64,000 nucleotides of DNA from Mycobacterium intracellulare ATCC 13950. GTDB lineage: Bacteria > Actinomycetota > Actinomycetes > Mycobacteriales > Mycobacteriaceae. The notes beneath the pieces were generated by a model, which had not been told where the DNA came from, did not search any database, and saw only the letters and a program-made list of their open reading frames with translations. The stretch lies in NCBI RefSeq assembly GCF_000277125.1, contig NC_016946.1, positions 2,480,001 to 2,544,000 on the forward strand, in the 5' to 3' direction. Shown piece after piece: positions 11,176 to 22,754 of this stretch (positions within the stretch are counted from its first letter, which is position 1; each line of letters starts with the position of its first letter). The translations under genes and the position numbers were made by a program.

Positions 11176-12078
11176 TTAACGCCCGAAGCCGGGGCGGCGT
11201 CGGCGCAGGTAGCGCTCGAACTCGGCGGCCAGGGCGTCGCCGTCGATCTTGCCCAGCGCGTCGTTCATGTCGACCTCGGCGTCGCCGCGCTGTTCCAGCG
11301 ACTGCACGTATTCGGCGAGATCCTCGTCCTCGGCGGTCATCTCGGTGACCGCCTGCTCCCATTCCTCGGCGTCGGTCGGCAAGTCCGCCAGCGGAACCTC
11401 GATGTCGAGCACGTCTTCGACGCGGCGCAGCAGGGCTACCGTCGCCTTCGGGTTCGGTGGCTGCGACACGTAATGCGGCACGGCCGCCCAGAACGTCACC
11501 GCCGGGATCCCGGCGGCCACGCAGGCGTCCTGAAACACCCCGGCGATTCCGGTGGGCCCCTCGTAGCGGCTCTCCTCAAGGCCGAAGCGCTTCGCCGACT
11601 CGGGGGAGTAGGCCGCGCCCGAGACCGGAACCGGCCGGGTGTGCGGGGTGTCGGCCAGCAGGGCGCCCAGGATCACCACGGTGTCCACGTTGAGCTTGTC
11701 CGCGATGGCCACCAACTCCGCGCAGAAGGTGCGCCAGCGCATGTTGGGTTCGACCCCGTGCATCAGCACGACATCGCGATCGCTGCCCGGGGGCCGGCAG
11801 TGCGAGATCCGCATCGCCGGCCACACCAGTTCGCGGGTCACGCCGTCCACCTGCCGGATCACCGGGCGATTCACCTGGTAGTCGTAGTACGCCTCGTCGT
11901 CGATCTCCAAGATGGGGTCGGCTTCCCAGATGGCCTCGAGGTGTTCGAGCGCGTCGCTGGCCGCGTCGCCGGCGTCGTTCCAGCCCTCGAATGCGGCCAC
12001 GACGATGGTCTGATGCAGTTCGGGCAGAGCGGCCTTACCACTAGGGAGGCCAAAGGGAGGGCCATCGGGCGGGGTCAC
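11176..12078 (-). CDS. PAC2-family protein (Rv2125-like)
   Basis: A 300-residue protein from GTG at 12078, which gives the N-terminus TPPDGPPFG expected from the Rv2125 orthologue; a longer in-frame version from 12147 is less likely. The PAC2 domain is visible from FEGWNDAGDAA through LMHGVEPNMRW, VVILGALLADTPHTRPV and GPTGIAGVFQDAC. The C-terminal ~90 residues are acidic and helical. PAC2 proteins are ATP-grasp-associated or proteasome-assembly-chaperone relatives; the role of this actinobacterial branch is unknown to me. The proteasome genes of this window lie 22 kb away, so no functional link should be inferred from location alone. Confidence 0.87.
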   Translation of the reverse strand: MTPPDGPPFGLPSGKAALPELHQTIVVAAFEGWNDAGDAASDALEHLEAIWEADPILEIDDEAYYDYQVNRPVIRQVDGVTRELVWPAMRISHCRPPGSDRDVVLMHGVEPNMRWRTFCAELVAIADKLNVDTVVILGALLADTPHTRPVPVSGAAYSPESAKRFGLEESRYEGPTGIAGVFQDACVAAGIPAVTFWAAVPHYVSQPPNPKATVALLRRVEDVLDIEVPLADLPTDAEEWEQAVTEMTAEDEDLAEYVQSLEQRGDAEVDMNDALGKIDGDALAAEFERYLRRRRPGFGR

Positions 12079-12244
12079 AGAATTAGCGTACGGCCTTCCG
12101 CGCGACGACGATGCGGACCGCGCGCGGTTCGATGAGGAGTCGGGCAATTGGATCTAGCCCCCATCTTCGGGGCGCGGTGGCGGTGAATTGGCGCCCGCCG
12201 AGCGTTTCACCGGGGGCTTTACATAGGCCGACTATTCTTATGGC

Positions 12245-12349
12245 GTGACTGCCGCTGACGAAGGCCGTGCCGTGGACTTTGTGCTGGACGATCGCCACAA
12301 CGGCGTCGCCGCGGTCAAGGCGAAATACGGCCGGCTGCAATCTCGTTAA
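12245..12349 (+). CDS. Possible leaderless 34-residue leader peptide upstream of metH
   Basis: A GTG-started ORF of 34 codons follows a TANNNT box (TATTCT, 12233-12238) by six bases, the arrangement of leaderless mycobacterial messages. The product is charged (DFVLDDRHNGVAAV) with no Met or Cys and is not recognised. It could be a small leader ORF for the metH transcript or a decayed gene remnant. Confidence 0.3.
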   Translation: MTAADEGRAVDFVLDDRHNGVAAVKAKYGRLQSR

Positions 12350-12448
12350 CCTTGGTAACTACTCCATTGCCGACAAGACCCGTGCGCTGGCGAGCCGGGG
12401 CAGCGCGGGTCGGGTCGAGCCAGGGCGTCCAGGCGTCGGGTGACGACG

Positions 12449-12454
12449 TAGACT
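12449..12454 (+). promoter_or_regulatory. Putative metH promoter -10 box (TAGACT)
   Basis: TAGACT fits the mycobacterial TANNNT -10 and would start transcription about seven bases downstream, near 12461, exactly at the first paired bases of the riboswitch. No convincing -35 is visible, which is common in mycobacteria. Confidence 0.55.
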
Positions 12455-12460
12455 TTTCTG

Positions 12461-12545
12461 GTCGAGAGGCGTTGCAACGGTTTCTGGAGGGGGCCTGGTC
12501 CCCTGCCGGTCTCCGCCACGCTCGGCAGAGTCAAGGACGCCTTCC
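12461..12545 (+). promoter_or_regulatory. S-adenosylhomocysteine (SAH) riboswitch aptamer upstream of metH
   Basis: Pairings read directly: P1 AGGCGT (12467-12472) with ACGCCT (12537-12542); an inner stem CGG (12478-12480) with CCG (12513-12515), extended by 12484-12492 with 12500-12509 (one bulge); and a pseudoknot CGAG (12463-12466) with CTCG (12521-12524). The conserved-looking segments GTTGCAACGG and CGCTCGG are where the SAH riboswitch consensus has GCTGCAACGG and GGCTCGG. SAH riboswitches are ON switches ahead of genes that clear SAH/homocysteine, including metH (established knowledge). It is followed by a hairpin that covers the ribosome binding site. Confidence 0.85.
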
Positions 12546-12556
12546 GCTACGGAAGG
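12540..12556 (+). promoter_or_regulatory. metH: SD-sequestering hairpin of metH, alternative to riboswitch P1
   Basis: CCTTCC (12540-12545) is perfectly complementary to the ribosome binding site GGAAGG (12551-12556) across a five-base loop. Bases 12540-12542 are also the end of the riboswitch P1 3' strand, so P1 and the SD hairpin compete. SAH binding would stabilise P1, weaken the hairpin and expose the SD: translational activation. Confidence 0.8.
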
Positions 12557-12563
12557 AATGCAC

Positions 12564-16352
<3,789 letters not shown>

Positions 16353-16469
16353 GCTCCGGCGCCTTCGTGCCGCGGTCCGCGAAGCCGAGTACGTCAACGT
16401 CTGACGCGCGGCGCGCCCGGCGGGCTCGGACTGTGGCCAGAGTCCGGCCGCAATGGCATCACACCTTTT

Positions 16470-16526
16470 GCCCGCCTCCGAGCGACAACGCCCGCCTCCA
16501 TCTGAGGTTGTCGCTCGGAGGTGGGC
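16470..16526. terminator. 20-base-pair hairpin between convergent metH and the mce operon
   Basis: Bases 16475-16489 (CCTCCGAGCGACAAC) are exactly complementary to 16507-16521, and five more pairs including one G-T extend the stem to 20. The 17-base loop repeats part of the arm sequence (GCCCGCCTCC). It lies between metH (+) and the last mce-operon gene (-), so a bidirectional terminator is the simplest reading. No T-tract is present. Confidence 0.65.
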
Positions 16527-16599
16527 ACGTCGGCAGTACCCCGGTCCAGATACTCCTGTGACTGGCGGTATGCCTGTGGCGCAACGACTTACACGGGGC

Positions 16600-17367
16600 T
16601 CATATGCGCAGCACGGAACTGAGCGCCGACAGCGGGATGTGCGCCTGCACCGTGCCGCCGTCCATGTACCACTGCATGACACCGGGTGTGAAGTTGATCG
16701 GGCTGTCGTGGCCGACCGGGTAGTCCGGCATGTAGAGGATCAACTCGTCGGGGGTCACCGCCCAGGCCTTGTACGCCCCGGAATAGACCTTGTCCGGGGT
16801 CCAGCGGTCGACGGTGAAGGGGTAGGTGCCGGGGTCGTGCGGCGGCGGCGCCTGATCGAGCGCGGTTTGGACAAACGGTTGAGCCAGTGGGGGAATGGCG
16901 GTCAGCGGGTCTGACGTCGTCAGGTCCGACAGCTGCACCCGCCTGCCGCTCGACATGTCAAACGTGAAGGTCCGATAGGCGTTGTTGGACTGGGGGCCAT
17001 CGGCGTGATAGTCCTCGTGAAACACCGCGCTGAGCAGGTTGGCGTGCCGGAAGACTTCGAAGTTCTCCTCGCCGTAGCTGTCGGCGGCCATGCTGGAGTT
17101 GGCGTTTCGCCAGTTGTTGACCAGGGTGTGCAGGTAGTCGCGGATCACCGGTCCTGTGGTCGGATTGTCGACCAGGTCCTCGGGCACCGCGACCTTGATG
17201 TCGCGCACGGCGTTGCGTTCCGAGGTGACCGAGGTGTGGCAGTATTGGCCGTCCCAGTTCCCGCCGAGCTCGCCGCAGAACGACGGCGCCGAGGCGTGCG
17301 CACGGGCGGTGGTGGGAAGCGTTGCGGCGGCGACCAATACGAACGCCGCGATGAGCCGGCGCGTCAC
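16600..17367 (-). CDS. Secreted MPT64-like (DUF3298/RsiV-type) protein at the end of the mce operon
   Basis: 255 residues from the GTG at 17367, which overlaps the upstream stop as GTGA. A Sec signal peptide (RRLIAAFVLVAAATLPTTARAHA) is followed by CGELGGNWDGQYC, which resembles the first Cys pair of MPT64. The remainder has the MPT64/RsiV layout, including FRHANLLSAVFHEDYH, AYRTFTFDMSSGRRVQLSDL and a C-terminal LYMPDYPVG segment. MPT64-like proteins are secreted mycobacterial antigens of uncertain biochemical role. Operon position suggests an accessory extracytoplasmic partner of the Mce complex. Confidence 0.8.
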   Translation of the reverse strand: MTRRLIAAFVLVAAATLPTTARAHASAPSFCGELGGNWDGQYCHTSVTSERNAVRDIKVAVPEDLVDNPTTGPVIRDYLHTLVNNWRNANSSMAADSYGEENFEVFRHANLLSAVFHEDYHADGPQSNNAYRTFTFDMSSGRRVQLSDLTTSDPLTAIPPLAQPFVQTALDQAPPPHDPGTYPFTVDRWTPDKVYSGAYKAWAVTPDELILYMPDYPVGHDSPINFTPGVMQWYMDGGTVQAHIPLSALSSVLRI

Positions 17368-18032
17368 AACAGCTGCACCTTGCTTGCCCGCCAGCGGCCG
17401 TCGACCTTTTCCATGGTCATCTTGATCCTGCTGCGGTCGATGCGCGGATCGGGTGCGGCCGTGTTGGTGACGGTCTGGTCGATGAACACCAGCACGACGA
17501 CCTTGTTCATGGATTCGGACTGGATGGCCGAGTCCACCACCACCCCATGCGCGGTCGCCTTGTTGTCGATCAGCAGCTGCCGAAGTTTCACGCTGGACTG
17601 GGTGTACATGTCCTTGAATTCGCCGGTCGCGCCGTCGAGCACCTGCCGGAAGTTCTCGTCGACCTTGTTCGAGTCGATGCTCGTCAGCACCTGCGCGTAG
17701 GAGATCGCCGCCTGCTGGGCCTGTTCGCCGGCCAGCCTGACCCGATGGTCCTGCCACTGCCGCCATCCCAGGAATCCCGAAACGGCAAGCGAGGCAACGA
17801 GTAACAGCGGCAGGATGCTGCGGCGCAGATATTGCCTCAGATCCTGTTTCCGAGGCCGCTTGCGGCGCTCGGCGTCCGGACGCTTGCGCCTGAGCAGACC
17901 GCCCTCGTCTTGATCCTCGGCCTCGTCGGCGGTCACGTCGTCGACATCGTCAGACACGTCTTGCGTCGATTCGGCGTCCGGCTCCGTCTTGACGGCCTCG
18001 GATTTCGGATTCTTTTGGGAGGTCACGATCAC
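17364..18032 (-). CDS. Mce-associated membrane protein (Mam type)
   Basis: About 222 residues. The N-terminal ~75 residues are acidic then strongly basic (RRKRPDAERRKRPRKQ), followed by one membrane segment (ILPLLLVASLAVSGFLGW) and an extracytoplasmic domain ending RWRASKVQLL. This is the architecture of Mce-associated Mam proteins such as Rv0177/Rv0178, which stabilise Mce transporters (family knowledge). AGGAG abuts an ATG at 18038, so the GTG six bases downstream (18032) is the better-spaced start; 18038 is the alternative. Coupled to the next gene by a GTGA overlap. Confidence 0.82.
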   Translation of the reverse strand: MIVTSQKNPKSEAVKTEPDAESTQDVSDDVDDVTADEAEDQDEGGLLRRKRPDAERRKRPRKQDLRQYLRRSILPLLLVASLAVSGFLGWRQWQDHRVRLAGEQAQQAAISYAQVLTSIDSNKVDENFRQVLDGATGEFKDMYTQSSVKLRQLLIDNKATAHGVVVDSAIQSESMNKVVVLVFIDQTVTNTAAPDPRIDRSRIKMTMEKVDGRWRASKVQLL

Positions 18033-18068
18033 GGTCATCTCCTAGGATCGGCGCGGACGGTTCGGGGC

Positions 18069-19328
18069 CTAGTGCGGCGGTTCGATCGGCAGCTGCGGGC
18101 CGCCGTAGGGGGTCGGAATGGTGAAGCGGCCCTTGGGGGTCGGATCGGTCCGGCGGCCCAGGTTGGCCCCCATCGGCGGGCCGGCCGTGTCGTCGCCGCC
18201 CGGCCGCGGCGCGTTCTTGGCGCCCCGGATCGAGACGGCGGGGTCGTCGTCGCGGCAGTAGGTGTACATGAAGGGCTCGTAGTAGTCGGCGGCCGACGGC
18301 GGGTGCGACGGTGTCCCATAATCGCACACGTAGCGGGGGTACAGGTCGGCGATCGCCCACACCCCGTTGTCGTGGAACGCGCTCGTCACTGCGTCCAACA
18401 CCGACCCACGGTAGTCCGGGAACAGCGCGTTGAGCGCCGGAACCCGCAGATACAGCAGCTGCGACACGGTCGCCATGCTGCCCAGCAACTGCACCATCGT
18501 GTCGGAATTGTCGGCGAACAGATTGTCGACGGCCGACAGGGTGCGCGGCGTCTGCGCAGTCAACCGGCGATAGCCCGCCTGCATCCTGGCCACGCCGGAC
18601 AGCGTGCGGTTGAGTTCCGTTGCGGCCGCGCCCAAGCCGGAGTTCTTGTCGCTTGCCAGGGTGAGCACCACCCGGCTGGTCTTGATGATGCTGGTCGTCT
18701 GGGGCAGCACCGAGTCGAGCGTGGACAACAGGAAGGTGCCGCCGTCGACGATGGCGGTCAGCTTCGCCGGGCCCTCCTTGCTCAGGCTCAGTTCCTTCTT
18801 GATCAATTCGATCTTGTGGGGATCGACCTGGGACAGCAGCCCGTCGGCGTCGCCCAGTAACCGCGCCAGGCTGACGGGAACGGTGGTGTGGTCCAGGGCG
18901 ATACGGCTGCCGTCGTGCAGATACGGTCCGGCGTCGGACGCGGCCTCGAAGTTGATGTACTGCTCGCCGGCCGGCGAGAGCGCCGAGACGTGCACGACGG
19001 CGTTCGCGGGGATCCGCACCTTCGAGGTGATGCTGGCGACGGCGTTCACCCCGTCGTCGGTGATCTGCAGCGACTCCACACGGCCGATGCGCACCCCGCG
19101 CAGCGCGACATCCTGATTGGGGAGCAGCCCGCCGGATTCCGGCAACTGCACCGTGACCCGGTAGGACGAGGCGAAGGGCTTAACCCGCAACGCGCCCACG
19201 AGCAGGTAGGCGGTGGCGACGACGAGGATCAGCACCAATCCGGCCACCGACAACCAAACCTGTTGCCGGTGGCCCCTGCGCACCACCCGGACAACGAAAT
19301 TCGCGAACGTGGCGATGGTGCGGATCAT
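18069..19328 (-). CDS. MCE-family protein, MceF position
   Basis: 419 residues. A transmembrane anchor (VWLSVAGLVLILVVATAYLLVGAL) precedes the MlaD/MCE domain (about residues 50-130), with GLLPNQDVALRGVRIGRVESL typical of the family. A long helical region and a C-terminal tail containing YVCDYGTPSHPPSAADYY follow. The six MCE proteins form a hexameric tunnel carrying lipid across the periplasm-like space (established for mycobacterial Mce complexes). Its start overlaps the mceE stop as ATGA. The paralogue number of the operon cannot be fixed from sequence alone, so no numbered symbol is given. Confidence 0.88.
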   Translation of the reverse strand: MIRTIATFANFVVRVVRRGHRQQVWLSVAGLVLILVVATAYLLVGALRVKPFASSYRVTVQLPESGGLLPNQDVALRGVRIGRVESLQITDDGVNAVASITSKVRIPANAVVHVSALSPAGEQYINFEAASDAGPYLHDGSRIALDHTTVPVSLARLLGDADGLLSQVDPHKIELIKKELSLSKEGPAKLTAIVDGGTFLLSTLDSVLPQTTSIIKTSRVVLTLASDKNSGLGAAATELNRTLSGVARMQAGYRRLTAQTPRTLSAVDNLFADNSDTMVQLLGSMATVSQLLYLRVPALNALFPDYRGSVLDAVTSAFHDNGVWAIADLYPRYVCDYGTPSHPPSAADYYEPFMYTYCRDDDPAVSIRGAKNAPRPGGDDTAGPPMGANLGRRTDPTPKGRFTIPTPYGGPQLPIEPPH

Positions 19329-20566
19329 GGGCGGGGTCCCGGCGGCGGCGGTTCGGGCGGCCCCGGTGGCGGGGCGGGCCCAGGCGGGGGACCGGGGGCG
19401 ACGTCGATTTGGCCCGGGATGGTCGGGTCCGGAATCACCGGAACCTGTGGCGAATCCGGCCCCCGGCCCACCACGCGCTCCTGCAGGCGCCACAGGGTGT
19501 ACTTCAGCGTGCCGACGAGCAGGTTCACGTTGTAGTGGTGGGGGCCGTGCAGCCCGATGTCACCGGGGTATCCGATATCGGGAAGCGACCCGAGCAGAAT
19601 CTTGTCCACGCTGACGTTCACCGAAATTGAGTTCCCCGCAGTCGATTTGATTAACGGGGGAATCAGTCGATTCACCGACAGCCAGCTGGTGTCGGGGCTC
19701 ACCGCCACATCGTTGGCCGCCCCGGCGACCGTGTTGAGGTCGCGGATCAGGCTGCGGCCGCTGGTGTCGGTTCCGCCGATCGACGGGAACCTGGCCAGCA
19801 GCCGGGAGGTGTCGCCCACCTGCACGGCCAGATTGGAGAGCTGGGCGGTGTTGTCGGCCAGGGCCGATGTGGCGGGACGGGCGGCCGACATCAGGTCGCT
19901 GATGGTGTGATTCTTGGCGTCGAGTTCGTCGGCCAGGTGCGACAATTGGGTCAATGCGTTCTTGATCTGATCGGACCGCGAATCCAGCGTCCTGAGCAGC
20001 TCGTTGGATTTGCGGATCATGTCCCCGAACGCCTGGCCCTGGTCCCCGGTCGCCTTGCCGAAACCGTTGATGATGTTGGTGAAATTGCGGACCGCCCCGC
20101 CGTTGACCAGAATCGCCGCCGAGCTCAGCACCGACTCGACCGTCGCGGCGGCCGCCGTGGAATCCAGGCCGATGGTGTCGCCGTTGCGCAGCAGCGGCGC
20201 ATCCGTATCACCGGCGGCCGGTGGCTTCAGGGCGACGAACACGTCGCCCAGCGGTGTCGCGGTGCGCAATTCGGCGGTGCTGCCGCGGGGGAGCTGCACG
20301 CCGTCCCTGATCCGCAGCCGGGTCAGCGCGGTGTAATTGCGCGCGATCATCGATTCGAGCTGCCCGACGTCGGCGCCGGCGAGCTTGACCTTGGCGTTCA
20401 TCGGCAGGTTGAGCGCGTTGGAGAACACCGCGTTCAGCGAATAGCCGCCCGAACCCAGCCCCGGCGCCGGAAGGGGCAGGCTGGCAAGGCCATTCGTGGC
20501 GCATCCGGCGCTCACCATGACCGCGGCCAGCAGCGCCGGCATTGCCCGCCCGCGGGTGGTCATCAT
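19325..20566 (-). CDS. MCE-family lipoprotein, MceE position
   Basis: 413 residues, beginning at tandem ATGs. A short signal peptide ends in the lipobox-like VSAGC, with Ser rather than Leu at -3, so the lipid modification is probable but not textbook. The MCE domain contains NLPMNAKVKLAGADVGQLESM and the long helical region has FPSIGGTDTSGRSL. The C-terminus is a Pro/Gly-rich low-complexity tail. MceE proteins (LprK/LprN-like) are the lipoprotein member of each mce operon. ATGA overlaps link it to both neighbours. Confidence 0.87.
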   Translation of the reverse strand: MMTTRGRAMPALLAAVMVSAGCATNGLASLPLPAPGLGSGGYSLNAVFSNALNLPMNAKVKLAGADVGQLESMIARNYTALTRLRIRDGVQLPRGSTAELRTATPLGDVFVALKPPAAGDTDAPLLRNGDTIGLDSTAAAATVESVLSSAAILVNGGAVRNFTNIINGFGKATGDQGQAFGDMIRKSNELLRTLDSRSDQIKNALTQLSHLADELDAKNHTISDLMSAARPATSALADNTAQLSNLAVQVGDTSRLLARFPSIGGTDTSGRSLIRDLNTVAGAANDVAVSPDTSWLSVNRLIPPLIKSTAGNSISVNVSVDKILLGSLPDIGYPGDIGLHGPHHYNVNLLVGTLKYTLWRLQERVVGRGPDSPQVPVIPDPTIPGQIDVAPGPPPGPAPPPGPPEPPPPGPRP

Positions 20567-21702
20567 TTCTGCCCCATGGCGGCCATACCGTCCAGCACAT
20601 ACGTCAACCCGAAATCGGGGCCGAAGTCCTGGATGGTCCCGGTGCTGCAGCCCAGTTGCCGAAGACCCATCAGGTTGCAGATCTCCTTGGTGTACTGGCT
20701 GTCGAAGATCAAACGGTCGGTGAGGAAGCGGGCCCGCACGGCGCCGTTGGCCCGGTCGATCATGTTGTAGGCGTTGTCGGCCAGCAGCGGGGCCAGATCC
20801 AGGAGCTCGGCCAGGTCGCGCCGCTGGTCGGCCACCGTCTTCAGCGTGGTGTTGCCGCTGCCGACGGCCTGCTTGACGTTGTCGCGGTTGGCGTCGAGCA
20901 GGTCGCCCGCCCGCTGGATCAGGTGGTCGAGCTTGCGTCCGGTGCTGCCGCTGCCGAGGTCCTCGTCCGCCATGATCTGGCTGACTTGGTGGATGGTGGA
21001 GGCGAATTCGCGCAATTTCGTGTCGTTGGCGGCCACGGCGTCGAACAGCGTGCTGATGTTTTTGACGATCGTGGTGATCTGCTGGCGGGTCGTCGTCCCG
21101 CCGTCGCTGGACAGGCGCAGCGCCTTGGACAGCTCGCCGAGAGCGGCTTTGATCTTCTCGCCGTTGCCGCTGACCACCGCGGTGCCACCGTTCAGCACGT
21201 CGGCGATCGGGCCGCCGCCGTGGCCGTCGCCCTCGAGCGATTTGGTCACCTTGTCCAAAACGTTGAGGACGCTGCTGAATTCGACGGGCGTCTTGGTGCG
21301 GGGCAACCCGATGGTGTCGTGGTTCTGCAGGGTCGGCCCGTCGTGATAGGGCGGCGTGAGTTCGATCTGTCGGTCGGTGAGGATGGAGGTCGACACCGTC
21401 ACGGCCTGCGCGTCGGCGGGAATCTTGACGTGGCGGTCGACGGTGAAGTCAACCTCGACATAGCCGCCCTTGGCGTTGATCTTGGTGACCTTGCCCACCG
21501 GCATGCCCAGCACCGCGACCACGTTGCCCTCGTAAAGGCCCGAGGCGCTGTCGAATTGGGCGGTCACCGTGATCGTGTCCTCGTCGGAGCGCAGGAACCA
21601 CCAACCGGCGACGGCCACCACCGCGATCGCCGCCACGGCGGCGACGATGGCCACCACCTTGACGACGAGCGTGGCGCCGGGGTTGTTCGTGCGGCCCTTC
21701 AC
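20563..21702 (-). CDS. MCE-family protein, MceD position
   Basis: 379 residues from a GTG that overlaps the preceding stop as GTGA. A transmembrane segment (VVKVVAIVAAVAAIAVVAVA) is followed by the MCE domain with GLYEGNVVAVLGMPVGKVTKI and the family substrate-tunnel helices. It contains NISTLFDAVAANDTKLREFA and a C-terminal Cys-containing LMGLRQLGCSTG. Start choice rests on the overlap, since the longer in-frame version would run through the mceC 3' end. Confidence 0.87.
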   Translation of the reverse strand: MKGRTNNPGATLVVKVVAIVAAVAAIAVVAVAGWWFLRSDEDTITVTAQFDSASGLYEGNVVAVLGMPVGKVTKINAKGGYVEVDFTVDRHVKIPADAQAVTVSTSILTDRQIELTPPYHDGPTLQNHDTIGLPRTKTPVEFSSVLNVLDKVTKSLEGDGHGGGPIADVLNGGTAVVSGNGEKIKAALGELSKALRLSSDGGTTTRQQITTIVKNISTLFDAVAANDTKLREFASTIHQVSQIMADEDLGSGSTGRKLDHLIQRAGDLLDANRDNVKQAVGSGNTTLKTVADQRRDLAELLDLAPLLADNAYNMIDRANGAVRARFLTDRLIFDSQYTKEICNLMGLRQLGCSTGTIQDFGPDFGLTYVLDGMAAMGQK

Positions 21703-22754
21703 TTGCAGTCCTTGAAGTACTGGATCATGCCGAACTGCTTGGCGCGACCGCTGATCGCGCACATCCACGAGTCGATCAGCGGAACGTTGGGGGCGTTGAA
21801 GTTGACCGCGTTGCCCTCGCCCGTGAGGTTGGCCGCCTCGCGGAAGAAGATCGGGCTGATTTGCAGCATGCTGTGCAGCAGGTCGTCGTGCGCGGACATC
21901 AAGGCGGTGAAGTCCCGCATGTCTTTGATCAGCGCGTCCAGACCCGCCCGGTCGTTGACCACGACCTGACTCATGGTGTCAACGAGAGTCGTCAACGACT
22001 GCATCATCGCGTGGAAGACGGCGCGCCGCGCGACGAATTGGCCGAGCAGGTCTTGGCCCTGGTTGACCAGATTGCCGATGCCGGCCTGCTGGCGGCGCAG
22101 GGTGTTCGTCACCTGCTCGGTGCTGCGCAGTAGCTGGCCCAGCTGATCACGGCGCACCGCGATGATCGACGACAGCGTGTTGATGTTCGTGATCGCCTGC
22201 GGCACAACCGCGGGCAGGCCCTCGAGCTGCTTGCCCAGCACCGCCAGCGATTGGGCGAACCTGTCGGAGTCGACCTGCTCGAACGTCGTGGTCGCGTCCT
22301 GCAGCGCGGCTTGCAGGTCGTAGGGCACCTCGGTGTGAGCCAGGTCGAAGGTGTTGTGGGGCAGGTGCGCCGGGCCGCTGGGTTCCAGCGCGAGGTACCG
22401 CGACCCCAGGATGGTGGTGACCTTGATCCGGGCGCGGGAGTCCTTGCCCAGCGCGATGTTGTCCCGAACCTTCAGCCCGGCCTCGACGTGGTCGCCGACG
22501 AGTTTCATGCTCGTGACGTTGCCCACCGGGATGCCCGCGACCACGATCGGATTGCCGGCCCGCAGCGAGGCGGCTTGCAGGAACTCGGCGGTGTAGTGCC
22601 GATAGCCGGCGCCGATGGCGTGCACCAGCAGCATGACGCCGATCACCACCGCCACCACCGCGACCGCGATGAATCCGAGCCACGTCTTGTTGTAGCTTTC
22701 CAGCGGGCGTCGCTTCATCCCCGAAAGCCGTTGCCGCACAGTCTTGTCAGCCAT
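21699..22754 (-). CDS. MCE-family protein, MceC position
   Basis: 351 residues. Basic N-terminus, transmembrane segment (TWLGFIAVAVVAVVIGVMLL), MCE domain with LRAGNPIVVAGIPVGNVTSM and GSRYLALEPSG, then a helical domain ending in WMCAISGRAKQFGMIQYFKD. The start ATG lies eight bases inside the end of mceB. Membrane-anchored subunit of the lipid importer. Confidence 0.88.
   Translation of the reverse strand: MADKTVRQRLSGMKRRPLESYNKTWLGFIAVAVVAVVIGVMLLVHAIGAGYRHYTAEFLQAASLRAGNPIVVAGIPVGNVTSMKLVGDHVEAGLKVRDNIALGKDSRARIKVTTILGSRYLALEPSGPAHLPHNTFDLAHTEVPYDLQAALQDATTTFEQVDSDRFAQSLAVLGKQLEGLPAVVPQAITNINTLSSIIAVRRDQLGQLLRSTEQVTNTLRRQQAGIGNLVNQGQDLLGQFVARRAVFHAMMQSLTTLVDTMSQVVVNDRAGLDALIKDMRDFTALMSAHDDLLHSMLQISPIFFREAANLTGEGNAVNFNAPNVPLIDSWMCAISGRAKQFGMIQYFKDCK

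Noticed and set aside
12350..12563. Cobalamin or SAM-IV riboswitch ahead of metH
   Set aside because: No B12-box or SAM-IV core is visible; the pairing pattern and conserved blocks fit the SAH class instead.
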